Source: an uncultured Lachnospiraceae bacterium
GTDB taxonomy: Bacteria; Bacillota; Clostridia; Lachnospirales; Lachnospiraceae
Assembly: GCA_944384155.1 (NCBI GenBank)
Contig: CALWSG010000027.1
Location: 1-39,485 of the forward strand
Reading direction: 5' to 3'
Length of the DNA: 39,485 nt
Every line of letters begins with the position of its first letter. The stretch's first letter is position 1. This document shows positions 16,055 through 24,296 of the stretch, one piece after another. The notes beneath the pieces were generated by a model. It saw only the letters and a program-made list of their open reading frames with translations, made no database searches and was not told the DNA's origin. Position numbers and translations under genes: made by a program.

Positions 16055-16747
16055 ATGTTAAAGTGTGAGCATTTAGTTAAAAAGTACATTAATACCACAG
16101 CCATAGCAGATATATCAACAGAGATTGAGCCGGGAAAGATATATGCGCTGCTTGGACCTAATGGAAGCGGAAAAACTACATTTATGAAGATAGTGGCAGG
16201 GCTTATAAAGCCTACGGAGGGGAAAATAACCTTTGAGGACCAGCCGATAGGAATATACTCAAAGGCACATATAGCTTATATGCCTACAGAAAGCTATTTT
16301 TACAGCTATATGACGTGTAAGGATGCAGGAAATTATTATAGAGATTTCTTTGCTGATTTTGATGAGAACAAGTATTATTATCTTTTAAAGGAAATGGATT
16401 TAGAGCCGAACCAAAAAATCAGTAAGATGTCATCAGGTATGGTGGCAAAGGCAAAGCTTGCAATAACACTGGCAAGGGACAGCAGAATAATAATGCTTGA
16501 TGAGCCTCTTAACGGAATAGATATTATAGCAAGGGAAAAGGTAATAAATACTGTTGTAAACAATGCCACCCGGGAAAAGTCAATTATAATGTCAAGCCAC
16601 CTGGTAGATGAGCTTGAAAAGATTATTGATTATGCCATCTTTATAAGAAAAGGGGTAGTTGTAACCCAAGGGGATGCAGAAAGCCTAAGGGAAGAGCGGG
16701 GAATGTCAATAGTCGATATGTATAAAGAAATTTATGCTAATGATTAA
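16055..16747 (+). CDS. ABC transporter ATP-binding protein (ABC-2 type)
   Basis: 230 residues from ATG 16055, with GGAGG 7 bases before it. Walker A is GPNGSGKTT (about 35-43), the signature is the variant MSSGMVAKAK, Walker B is IIMLDEPLNGID and the H-loop is SSH. The short ATPase with the MSSG signature is typical of the YtrB/CcmA-like exporters controlled by YtrA-type regulators. It powers the membrane protein encoded 15 bases downstream. The substrate is unknown; members of this group are often linked to cell-wall stress or antimicrobial peptides. Confidence 0.9.
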   Translation: MLKCEHLVKKYINTTAIADISTEIEPGKIYALLGPNGSGKTTFMKIVAGLIKPTEGKITFEDQPIGIYSKAHIAYMPTESYFYSYMTCKDAGNYYRDFFADFDENKYYYLLKEMDLEPNQKISKMSSGMVAKAKLAITLARDSRIIMLDEPLNGIDIIAREKVINTVVNNATREKSIIMSSHLVDELEKIIDYAIFIRKGVVVTQGDAESLREERGMSIVDMYKEIYAND

Positions 16748-16762
16748 TGGGAGGAAAATGAT

Positions 16763-17527
16763 ATGTTGAGATTGACAAAATATGAGCTTAGAAAAAATAT
16801 AATGGGTACGGTAATACTTTTTGGTATTATCATAGGGCTTGAAATATACTTTGTGATTAGTGCCCTTTTAGAAAACAGGGATCACACAGCTATGGCAACA
16901 GCATTTCTGGTAATAGCGGCATGCGTATCATATTTTTGCCTGTTTTTCTTTGGTGTATCCTCTTATTCTAAGGAGCTTAGGTCAAAGACAGGTTATTTAA
17001 CCTTTATGACACCTATATCATCATTTAGTGTTATAGGCTCAAAGCTGCTGTCAATATTTATAACAGGTGTGTTTTTTGTAATACTGCTTAGTGTTTTGGC
17101 CTGCATAGATATGGCTATGTTTGAAAATGTATTTCCGGAGACCCAGTTGTTTACAGATTTTCTTGACGGTCTGTTTAATATGGCAGGTTACTCACCTGAG
17201 GAATTTTGGCTGACGGTACTTGTAAATGTTGCAATTATACTTATAAGCTTTTATGCTGTTATTGCACTTGCATATATGTCAATAACATTAAGCTCCACCA
17301 TATTTCAAAATAAAAAATATAAGGGAGTAATAAGTGTAATAATATTTATTTTACTAACATTATTAGTATCAAAAATATCAGAATTTCTTCCTGATATCTA
17401 TGAAAATGTAACAAGAATGGGAGAAGCGATGCTGCAAATAGTACCTCAATTAATATACTGGCTTGCAATAACAATAGGAGCGTTGTTTTTGTCGGGAAAG
17501 TTTCTTGATAAAAAGGTTAGTTTATAA
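16763..17527 (+). CDS. ABC-2 type transporter permease
   Basis: 254 residues, GGGAGG upstream of the ATG. About six hydrophobic segments are visible: near residues 16-36, 46-70, 90-115, 150-180, 190-210 and 225-248. There is a cytoplasmic RSKTGYLTFMTPISS stretch after segment 2, the coupling element of ABC-2 permeases. It is the last gene of the GntR-ATPase-permease operon, which ends in a bidirectional terminator. The substrate is unknown. Confidence 0.8.
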   Translation: MLRLTKYELRKNIMGTVILFGIIIGLEIYFVISALLENRDHTAMATAFLVIAACVSYFCLFFFGVSSYSKELRSKTGYLTFMTPISSFSVIGSKLLSIFITGVFFVILLSVLACIDMAMFENVFPETQLFTDFLDGLFNMAGYSPEEFWLTVLVNVAIILISFYAVIALAYMSITLSSTIFQNKKYKGVISVIIFILLTLLVSKISEFLPDIYENVTRMGEAMLQIVPQLIYWLAITIGALFLSGKFLDKKVSL

Positions 17528-17593
17528 AAAAGGTGCCGCCCTGAAGCCAATGCCTTATCTAAATGACATTGGCCCTGAAGCGGCATCTTTTTA
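17526..17593. terminator. Bidirectional terminator between the ABC operon and the flavoprotein gene
   Basis: AAAAAGGTGCCGC pairs with GCGGCATCTTTTT, with an inner CCAATG/CATTGG stem. A- and T-runs at the ends let it serve both convergent units. Confidence 0.85.
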
Positions 17594-17627
17594 CCAGTAA
17601 AGTTATAAAGAAAAAATAAGATAACTT

Positions 17628-18254
17628 TTAACGTATAAAGTTGGTCCTGTGACTTTTGTCTGCCACAGGAGTTTCTATACCACTGTCTTTTCCTGCTTTT
17701 ATACATTTAAGAAGCCATGCCATATTTAATCCTATATTTCTCATTGTCTGTAAGCCTTCTTCGTCCTTCATTACATCCTCAGGGCAGGCACCATGCACCA
17801 TATTCCAATAAGTTGATGAAACAACAGGCATCTGTGATATAGTAAAGTATTTATTTAACACGTCAAATGTTGCGGTTGTTCCGCCGCGTCTTGCAGAGGC
17901 TACTGCTGCGGCAGGCTTATGGGCAAATGCAAAGCCTCCTGCATAAAATACTCTGTCCAAAACGGAAAGTATGCGTCCGCTTGGGTGGGCATAGTAGACA
18001 GGTGAGCCAAACACAAAGCCGTCAGCTTCCTTAGCTTTATCAATAATTTTATTTACAATATCATTATCAAATATACATTTTCCGTCAAGTTTTCTGCATG
18101 ACATGCAGGCAGTACAGTCCCTTACAGGCTCATTGCCAAGAAAAACAATCTCTGTCTCAATGCCTTCTTTGTTCAATTCCTCAGCAACAACACTTAAAGC
18201 AGTGTATGTACAGCCGTTAGGTCTTGAGCTTCCGTTAATAAGTAATACTTTCAT
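17628..18254 (-). CDS. Iron-sulfur flavoprotein-type NAD(P)H-dependent FMN reductase
   Basis: 208 residues of flavodoxin-like fold. The FMN phosphate loop is NGSSRPNGCTYTAL (residues 7-20). A cluster motif CTACMSCRKLDGKC (about 47-60) matches the cysteine spacing of clostridial and archaeal iron-sulfur flavoproteins. GSPVYYAHPSG and a TYWNMVHG stretch follow. Such proteins move electrons in anaerobes or reduce quinones and nitro compounds; the natural partner is unknown. It lies 23 bases after dtd on the minus strand, with GAGG before its ATG, so both are probably one transcript. Confidence 0.8.
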   Translation of the reverse strand: MKVLLINGSSRPNGCTYTALSVVAEELNKEGIETEIVFLGNEPVRDCTACMSCRKLDGKCIFDNDIVNKIIDKAKEADGFVFGSPVYYAHPSGRILSVLDRVFYAGGFAFAHKPAAAVASARRGGTTATFDVLNKYFTISQMPVVSSTYWNMVHGACPEDVMKDEEGLQTMRNIGLNMAWLLKCIKAGKDSGIETPVADKSHRTNFIR

Positions 18255-18277
18255 AAAATATACCTCTTTTCTAAAAT

Positions 18278-18736
18278 TTATATAATGTTTCCTTCGTTAT
18301 CGGTTTCCAAAATAACAGTAAATGGACCGTCATTTTCAAGGCTTATGTTCATATGGGCACCAAATACCCCCTTTTCCACAGTATGAATGTATTCTCCGGA
18401 TTTAGTAACAATATATTCATACAGCTCATTTGCTATGTCAGGAGAACCGGCACGGGTAAAGGACGGTCTGAAACCCTTGCGGCAGTCTGCATAAAGAGTG
18501 AACTGGGATATAAGCAGAAGTCCGCCGTTTACATCGGAAAGTGACAGATTGATTTTATCGTTCTCATCGCTGAAAATACGCAGACCGCACATTTTTTTTA
18601 TCATTTTGTCGGCAGTTTCTTTTGTGTCATTCTGACCGATTCCTATAAATACAAGAAAGCCTTTGCCGATTTGCCCAACAAGCTTATTGTCTACAGTGAC
18701 ACTTGCCTGTGAAACTCTTTGAATTACAAACTTCAT
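18278..18736 (-). CDS. dtd: D-aminoacyl-tRNA deacylase
   Basis: Hydrolyses D-aminoacyl-tRNAs (and glycyl-tRNA(Ala)), protecting translation. The 152 residues start MKFVIQRVSQASV at the ATG whose complement ends at 18736, directly behind GAGGATTAAC; the longer frame to 18769 lacks a ribosome site. The catalytic motif LLLISQFTLYAD (about residues 77-88) and the cross-subunit motif GAHMNISLENDGPFTVIL are both present, so the enzyme looks intact. It is first in a two-gene minus-strand unit with the flavoprotein. In other Firmicutes dtd usually follows relA; here it does not. Confidence 0.95.
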   Translation of the reverse strand: MKFVIQRVSQASVTVDNKLVGQIGKGFLVFIGIGQNDTKETADKMIKKMCGLRIFSDENDKINLSLSDVNGGLLLISQFTLYADCRKGFRPSFTRAGSPDIANELYEYIVTKSGEYIHTVEKGVFGAHMNISLENDGPFTVILETDNEGNII

Positions 18737-18813
18737 GTTAATCCTCATTTCCGTGTACATTTTTTGCACTAATCTCTGTTGCCGTAAATATAATTGAGAA
18801 TATTTCTCTGAAA

Positions 18814-18842
18814 AGTATAGTACATTTGCGGGAAAAAAACAA
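18814..18842 (-). promoter_or_regulatory. Promoter of the dtd unit
   Basis: On the minus strand, TTGTTT (18842-18837), a 17-base spacer and TATACT (18819-18814). Confidence 0.55.
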
Positions 18843-18885
18843 GAAAAGATTTGAAAAACAGCCCATTAAGTTTGGCTTAGGAAGG

Positions 18886-18914
18886 TTGCGGTTTATGTGG
18901 TAATAGAGTATACT
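18886..18914 (+). promoter_or_regulatory. Promoter of the PL11 lyase gene
   Basis: TTGCGG (18886-18891), 17 bases and TATACT (18909-18914), divergent from the dtd promoter. No clear sugar-responsive operator is seen. Confidence 0.6.
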
Positions 18915-18964
18915 ATTTACAATATTTAGAAAATAACATCAGTAAAGGAAAGGCAGGGTATAAG

Positions 18965-21685
18965 ATGCATAAAATAAAGTTTGCAAATAATATTTTAACA
19001 GACGGCGGAGGGCTTAATATAAAAAAGACAGGTGAAAATTCATATAAAATAAGAGAAATTGAAAACGGAAGCTATAATGTAAGAATATATGCGGGAGATT
19101 TAAATGATGACGGAGATATAAATCTTTATTCAGTAATTAATAATATAAAGCAGCCTCCTATATGGATTACTGACAGAAGTATATGTTATGGAAATTATCA
19201 TGCGGAGGTGACAGAAAATGTTATAGACCTTGAATTTATTGGAAAATACGTGTGTATACAGGGGATTGAGCTGTCAAAGAAGATAAATGACATACCTAAA
19301 GAGCTTAAAGCAAATGCAGCAGTAACATTACAGAACTGCAGTGTGCAGCTTACATTTAATGCGGAGCCGTTATGGAGCAGGTTTGTTGTATATAAAACCC
19401 ATGAGGGCTCAGGGGAGGATACCGTTAAGATTTGCATAAATTCACCAAGCTACACTGACACTGAGGTTATTTTGGGAGAGGTGTATTCTTACAGAGCTGC
19501 CATAGCAGACGAGCTTGGATTTGAGGGAGAAAAAAGCGAAAAGATAACTGTATCAGTAAAGGATCATAATGTATACAGCAGGCAGGTCAAGGAGCTTAAG
19601 GTAGAGACTGTAGGAGAGAGCGAGACAAAAATAACATGGCATGAGCCGGATGTGGAATCAATGGACAGTACTCCTGTGCTGTATAAAATATACAGAAAGA
19701 CGCCTCTGTGCAACTATAAATACATAGGAAAGGTAAGTGCAGGAGAAAAGCTTGAATTTACCGATAATACATTGGTTACTGACAGGATATATACATACGG
19801 TGTAAAGGCACTTAATATTGGCGGTTATTCAGAAATGGCGGAGGGGGAGTCTCAGATAAAATCACCTCTTAGAAAGCGTCAGATGGAGTACCTTGACAGA
19901 GGAGCCATAGCTGTAAGGACAAAGGACGGCATGTTTATAGCTTTTCGGTTAAACGGCTGGGAATATGAGGAGGGTGCCGCCTTTAATATATATGCCAACG
20001 GGGCTAAGATAAATAATGAGCCCTTGGCAGGTGCCACAAATTACCTTCACAGGAAGGGAACAATAGATACTGTTTATGTTATTAAAAAGGTAACAGACGG
20101 CGTGGAGGAGGAAAGGGGCTATACTGCAAAAAATCTTAAACATAATTATTTTGATATTCCTATAAATAAGCCAAAAGATTATACTGCTCCAGACGGACAT
20201 ACATACTCATATACGGCAAATGATGCTTCCGTGGCAGATTTAGATGGAGACGGGGAATATGAGATAATTCTTAAATGGGACTGTAACGGCAAGGATAATT
20301 CACATAAGGGATATACGGGAATTGTTTATATTGATGCATATAAGCTTGACGGAACAATGCTGTGGAGAATCAATATGGGAAAAAATATACGCTGTGGTGC
20401 CCATTACACACAGTTTATGGTATATGATTTTGACGGTGACGGATATGCGGAAATGGTGGTAAAGACTGCTGACGGAACCACGGATGCTCTGGGAAATGTA
20501 ATAGGACAAAGGGATGCAGATTACAGAAATAAGGACGGATTTATAATAGACGGTCCCGAGTATCTGTCTCTTATAGACGGACGAAATGGAGAAATAATAG
20601 ATACGGTAGACTATGATCCTCCAAGGGGAAATGTGGCAGACTGGGGTGATTCATGGGGAAACAGAGTAGACAGATTTCTCGCCTGTGTGGCATATCTTGA
20701 CGGGGTACACCCAAGTGTGGTTATGTGCAGAGGATATTATGACCATGGAAGACCTACTCATCTTGCTGCGTATGATGTTAAGGATAAAAAGCTTGTAAAA
20801 AGATGGAAATTTAAGGCAGATGCACATGAAAACATTGATTATACGAATCAGGGCTTTCATAATCTGGCAGTGGCAGATGTTGACGGAGATGGCTGCGATG
20901 AGATTTTATACGGAGCCTGTGTTATAGATCATGACGGGACCGGGCTGTACTCAACGGGACTGGAGCATGGAGATGCAATGCATGTGGGGAGATTTAAAAA
21001 AGATACAAAGGGATACGATTATTTCGGAATACACGAGCATGCAAATGTGCCTTACGGCTTTGAGGCAAGAGACGGGGGAACAGGAAAAATAACATTCGGA
21101 AAATTTACCGGAAGAGATACGGGCAGAGGGCTATGTGCCAAGATTGATCCAAGATATGAAGGAAACCAGATGTGGATAATGGACGGTGACGGAATTTATA
21201 ATTATGCCACCGGGGAAAAAGTATGTGGTAAGGCACCTGAATCAATTAATTTTGCCATTTGGTGGGACGGAGATTTGTTGAGAGAGCTTCTTGACCATGA
21301 CTGGTACGGTTACGAAACAAATGTAGGCATACCCAAAATATATAAGTGGAACTGGGAAACGGAAGAGCAGGATATTATTTTATCTACGGATAAGGTGCTG
21401 TCAAATAACGGAACAAAGGGAAATCCATGTATTCAGGCAAGTATTTTCGGTGACTGGAGAGAGGAGGCAGTGTTCAGGGGAAAGGACAGTACTTTCTTAA
21501 GAGTATATACAACTACGGATATTACAACCCACAGGTTTTATACGTTTATGCATGATTCTGTGTACAGGCTTGGAATAGCATGGCAGAATACGGCATATAA
21601 CCAGCCTCCTCACACAGGCTTTTATATAGGACCTGATATGAGTGATATACCTGTTCCAAAGAATTATTATGTGAGAGCAAAATAA
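18965..21685 (+). CDS. Rhamnogalacturonan lyase, polysaccharide lyase family 11
   Basis: 906 residues. Cleaves the rhamnose-galacturonate backbone of pectin rhamnogalacturonan I by beta-elimination. An N-terminal region of about 115 residues looks like a beta-sandwich carbohydrate-binding module. Two fibronectin-III-like domains follow (about 115-205 and 210-300). The PL11 beta-propeller starts at RQMEYLDRGAIAV (about 305) and runs to the end. It carries calcium-binding acidic repeats DLDGDGEYE, DFDGDGYAE and DVDGDGCDE, as in Bacillus subtilis YesW/YesX. No signal peptide or lipobox is visible at the start, so the enzyme is probably intracellular like YesX and acts on imported oligosaccharides. 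Catalytic propeller length is normal. It is monocistronic, with no pectin cluster beside it. Confidence 0.9.
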   Translation: MHKIKFANNILTDGGGLNIKKTGENSYKIREIENGSYNVRIYAGDLNDDGDINLYSVINNIKQPPIWITDRSICYGNYHAEVTENVIDLEFIGKYVCIQGIELSKKINDIPKELKANAAVTLQNCSVQLTFNAEPLWSRFVVYKTHEGSGEDTVKICINSPSYTDTEVILGEVYSYRAAIADELGFEGEKSEKITVSVKDHNVYSRQVKELKVETVGESETKITWHEPDVESMDSTPVLYKIYRKTPLCNYKYIGKVSAGEKLEFTDNTLVTDRIYTYGVKALNIGGYSEMAEGESQIKSPLRKRQMEYLDRGAIAVRTKDGMFIAFRLNGWEYEEGAAFNIYANGAKINNEPLAGATNYLHRKGTIDTVYVIKKVTDGVEEERGYTAKNLKHNYFDIPINKPKDYTAPDGHTYSYTANDASVADLDGDGEYEIILKWDCNGKDNSHKGYTGIVYIDAYKLDGTMLWRINMGKNIRCGAHYTQFMVYDFDGDGYAEMVVKTADGTTDALGNVIGQRDADYRNKDGFIIDGPEYLSLIDGRNGEIIDTVDYDPPRGNVADWGDSWGNRVDRFLACVAYLDGVHPSVVMCRGYYDHGRPTHLAAYDVKDKKLVKRWKFKADAHENIDYTNQGFHNLAVADVDGDGCDEILYGACVIDHDGTGLYSTGLEHGDAMHVGRFKKDTKGYDYFGIHEHANVPYGFEARDGGTGKITFGKFTGRDTGRGLCAKIDPRYEGNQMWIMDGDGIYNYATGEKVCGKAPESINFAIWWDGDLLRELLDHDWYGYETNVGIPKIYKWNWETEEQDIILSTDKVLSNNGTKGNPCIQASIFGDWREEAVFRGKDSTFLRVYTTTDITTHRFYTFMHDSVYRLGIAWQNTAYNQPPHTGFYIGPDMSDIPVPKNYYVRAK

Positions 21686-21694
21686 AATATTATC

Positions 21695-21761
21695 TTGTAA
21701 TAAGAAAGGATATATGTTATACTTGCAGGAAAATAAAAATTGTTAATTAATTAACATATAT
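21695..21761 (+). promoter_or_regulatory. nadB promoter with overlapping inverted repeat
   Basis: TTGTAA (21695-21700), 17 bases and TATACT (21718-21723). ATATATGTTA (21710-21719) is complementary to TAACATATAT (21752-21761), spanning the -10 and start region. It could be an operator half-site pair for an NAD-type repressor or an mRNA hairpin. Confidence 0.5.
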
Positions 21762-21790
21762 AATACAAAATGGAAAGGAAGCCGGCTTTA

Positions 21791-22978
21791 ATGAAAGCAG
21801 ACATAGTAATAGCAGGTACGGGAGTGGGAGGCTTATTTAGTGCCATTAATCTTCCACAGGATAAAAAAATTGTAATGATAACAAAGTCCGATGTTGAAAG
21901 CAGCGACTCTTTTCTGGCACAGGGAGGAATATGTGTTCTAAGAGGTCAGGAGGATTATGACAGCTATTTCCAGGATACAATGAGGGCAGGTCACTATGAA
22001 AACAGAAAAGAGTCTGTTGATATTATGATACGTCAGTCTAATGAAATAATAAATGATTTGATAAGCTATGGGGTGGAGTTTGAAAAGGAGAACGGCAAAT
22101 ATCTTTATACTAGAGAGGGTGCCCATTCAAAGCCGAGAATAATGTATCATGCTGATATTACGGGAAAGGAAATTACAAGCAGGCTTTTGGCGAAGGTAAG
22201 ACAGCTTTCAAATGTAATTATTATGGAATATACCACAATGACTGATATAATAGTGGAAGACGGCGTATGTAAGGGCATAGAGGCGGTAAGCAGGGATGGA
22301 GATACCATTATAATAGAAGCAGAAGATACTATTATGGCAACAGGCGGAATAGGAGGATTATATAAGCATTCCACTAATTTTCCCCATCTGACCGGAGATG
22401 CCCTTGAGATATCAAAAAAGCATGGTATAGAGCTTGAACATTTGGATTATGTACAGATACATCCAACAACTCTATATTCAAAAAAACCGGGAAGAAGATT
22501 TCTGATATCTGAATCTGTAAGGGGTGAGGGAGCAGTACTGTACAACAAAAACCATGAGCGGTTTGTAAACGAGCTTCTCCCTAGAGATGTGGTAACAGCA
22601 GAGATAAGGCGGCAGATGGAAAAGGACGGTACCGAGTATGTCTGGCTGTCCATGGAAAACATAGACAGGGAAACTATTCTTACACATTTCCCCAATATAT
22701 ACAGGCATTGTCTTGAGGAGGGCTATGATGTTACTAAGGAATGTATACCGGTGGTACCGGCACAGCATTATTTTATGGGAGGAGTCAGAGTGGATTCTGA
22801 CAGCAGAACAAATATGGAGCATTTATATGCCGTGGGAGAGACAAGCTGCAACGGAGTTCACGGGGCAAACAGACTGGCAAGTAATTCCCTTCTTGAAAGC
22901 CTTGTATTTGCCAAGAGGGCCGCAAGAAAAATATCGGGACTTGATAATGAGCCTCCGCGGGTGCCGGATTATCTTTAG
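21791..22978 (+). CDS. nadB: L-aspartate oxidase, short form
   Basis: Oxidises L-aspartate to iminoaspartate with FAD, the first step of de novo NAD synthesis. 395 residues from ATG 21791, which has AAAGGAAG upstream; the ATG at 21770 has none. FAD-binding VIAGTGVGGLFSAINL is at the N-terminus. SFLAQGG, the substrate-domain ADITGKE, the catalytic LPRDVV arginine, and GGVRVD..TNME..YAVGE with HGANRLASNSLLE near the C-terminus are all conserved. The protein ends shortly after that last motif, so the helical C-terminal domain of the usual 530-540-residue enzyme is missing. The gene does not look broken, since the end is clean and spaced as a normal operon. nadA is not in the window. nadC follows. 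Confidence 0.9.
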   Translation: MKADIVIAGTGVGGLFSAINLPQDKKIVMITKSDVESSDSFLAQGGICVLRGQEDYDSYFQDTMRAGHYENRKESVDIMIRQSNEIINDLISYGVEFEKENGKYLYTREGAHSKPRIMYHADITGKEITSRLLAKVRQLSNVIIMEYTTMTDIIVEDGVCKGIEAVSRDGDTIIIEAEDTIMATGGIGGLYKHSTNFPHLTGDALEISKKHGIELEHLDYVQIHPTTLYSKKPGRRFLISESVRGEGAVLYNKNHERFVNELLPRDVVTAEIRRQMEKDGTEYVWLSMENIDRETILTHFPNIYRHCLEEGYDVTKECIPVVPAQHYFMGGVRVDSDSRTNMEHLYAVGETSCNGVHGANRLASNSLLESLVFAKRAARKISGLDNEPPRVPDYL

Positions 22979-23023
22979 TTGATTGTACATAGAGACCTGA
23001 CAACTTAATCCATATACAAATAC

Positions 23024-23104
23024 GGATATTTGTGCAGAGAACGTCACAAATATTCCTTGTTTCCATTATGCATTTTTAAATAAAATACGTTCTCGGAATG
23101 GAGA
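23024..23104 (+). promoter_or_regulatory. Pseudoknot leader RNA element upstream of nadC (copy A)
   Basis: Stem 1 is GGATATTTGTG (23024-23034) with CACAAATATTCC (23045-23056), 11 pairs and one bulged T. Its loop GAGAACGT (23037-23044) is fully complementary to ACGTTCTC (23087-23094), giving an H-type pseudoknot. GGAATGGAGA with the ribosome site (23095-23104) follows at once. TCTC (23091-23094) can instead pair with GAGA (23101-23104) in the ribosome site. The 30-base connector is AT-rich. The same plan occurs before pyrF and pyrK, with different but compensating bases. It lies inside the nadB-nadC intercistronic gap, so it would act on nadC. Confidence 0.65.
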
Positions 23105-23109
23105 TTAAA

Positions 23110-23961
23110 ATGAACAGTATTACAATGAAGCTTCAGGCAGATGAGCTGATAATGATGGCATTGAAGGAGGATATTTCCAGCGAGGATGTATCCACAAATG
23201 CAGTGATGAAGGAAGAAGAATTAGGACAGGTGGACTTAATATGCAAGCAGGACGGCATAGTGGCAGGTCTTAATGTGTTTAAAAGAGTGTTTGAGCTTTT
23301 AGATGAAAAGACATATGTGGAGTTCTACTGTAAAGATGGTGACAGGGTTAAAAACGGGGAGCTTATGGCTATAGTTAAAGGCGATATAAGGGTTTTATTG
23401 TCGGGAGAGAGAACAGCTCTTAACTATCTCCAGAGAATGAGCGGAATAGCAACATATACTAATCAGGTAGCAGAGCTTCTTAAGGACACTAAAACAAAGC
23501 TGCTTGATACAAGAAAGACAACACCTAACATGAGAATATTTGAAAAATATGCAGTGACAGTAGGAGGCGGCTGCAACCACAGGTATAATCTTTCAGACGG
23601 GGTGCTGTTAAAGGATAATCATATAGGTGCCGCAGGCGGTGTGGCAAATGCAATAAAGCTTGCAAGGGAATATGCTCCTTTTGTAAGGAAGATAGAGGTA
23701 GAGGTTGAAAGCCTTGAAATGGTACATGAGGCAGTTGAAGCCGGGGCAGATATTATAATGCTTGACAATATGACAGCAGAGGAAATGAAGGAGGCAGTAA
23801 GGATAATTGGCGGACGGGCGGAAACAGAATGTTCGGGCAATGTTACAAAGGAAAATATTAAGAATATAACAGATATTGGTGTTGACTATGTTTCAAGCGG
23901 AGCACTTACCCATTCTGCACCTATTATGGATATATCACTTAAAAATCTTCACAGAATATAA
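23110..23961 (+). CDS. nadC: Nicotinate-nucleotide pyrophosphorylase (quinolinate phosphoribosyltransferase)
   Basis: Converts quinolinate and PRPP to nicotinate mononucleotide, CO2 and pyrophosphate. 283 residues from ATG 23110. I chose this start because GGAG (23100-23103) is 6 bases before it, as in the two other genes with the same leader; the ATG at 23098 overlaps that ribosome site. Visible motifs are ALKEDISSEDVST at the N-terminus, LSGERTALNYLQRMSGIAT, DTRKTTPNMR (active-site Arg/Lys), GGGCNHRYNLSDGVLLKDNH and the C-terminal ECSGNVT..SSGALTHS. The enzyme looks complete. It follows nadB after 131 bases, which contain the pseudoknot leader. Confidence 0.95.
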   Translation: MNSITMKLQADELIMMALKEDISSEDVSTNAVMKEEELGQVDLICKQDGIVAGLNVFKRVFELLDEKTYVEFYCKDGDRVKNGELMAIVKGDIRVLLSGERTALNYLQRMSGIATYTNQVAELLKDTKTKLLDTRKTTPNMRIFEKYAVTVGGGCNHRYNLSDGVLLKDNHIGAAGGVANAIKLAREYAPFVRKIEVEVESLEMVHEAVEAGADIIMLDNMTAEEMKEAVRIIGGRAETECSGNVTKENIKNITDIGVDYVSSGALTHSAPIMDISLKNLHRI

Positions 23962-23976
23962 GAACAATTATAAAAG

Positions 23977-24012
23977 GCAGGTGAAAGCATTGTAAACAAT
24001 GCTTTCACCTGC
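23977..24012. terminator. 16-bp perfect hairpin between nadC and tRNA-Gly
   Basis: GCAGGTGAAAGCATTG (23977-23992) pairs perfectly with 23997-24012 around TAAA. On the minus strand it is followed by CTTTTAT, so it mainly terminates the tRNA transcript. On the plus strand it has no T-run but can still end nadC messages. Confidence 0.75.
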
Positions 24013-24021
24013 AAATAAAAA

Positions 24022-24094
24022 AGCGCGAGACGGGACTCGAACCCGCGACCCCGACCTTGGCAAGGTCGTGCTCCACCAACTGAGCCACTCGCGC
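24022..24094 (-). tRNA. tRNA-Gly (anticodon GCC)
   Basis: Read on the minus strand, the acceptor stem GCGCGAG pairs with CTCGCGC. The D arm is GGCTCAGTTGGTGGAGC-like, the anticodon arm is CGACC-TTGCCAA-GGTCG with GCC in the centre, and the T arm is GCGGG-TTCGAGT-CCCGT. The discriminator base is U, normal for glycine. CCA is not encoded and must be added by the CCA enzyme. It is a single tRNA with its own consensus promoter, located between nadC and the Nudix gene and antisense to them. Confidence 0.97.
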
Positions 24095-24132
24095 AAAGGC
24101 TTAATAAAATTACTTTTCTTAAGCACTTGGAT

Positions 24133-24161
24133 AGTATACATTATCAGTGCTTATTTGTCAA
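24133..24161 (-). promoter_or_regulatory. Promoter of tRNA-Gly
   Basis: On the minus strand, perfect TTGACA (24161-24156), a 17-base spacer and TATACT (24138-24133), 38 bases before the mature tRNA. Confidence 0.8.
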
Positions 24162-24204
24162 CAGATTTTTGTAAAAAATTTTGAAAAAATGTAAAGCAAA
24201 TATA

Positions 24205-24233
24205 ATGACACCCTTTGTGGGATAGTGTATAAT
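24205..24233 (+). promoter_or_regulatory. Promoter of the Nudix-pyrC unit
   Basis: ATGACA (24205-24210), 17 bases and a perfect TATAAT (24228-24233). Confidence 0.55.
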
Positions 24234-24296
24234 GAATTTATTCTTTATATGATGTATAATTGCAAAAATTAATAGCGGAACGGAGTGAAGGAATAT

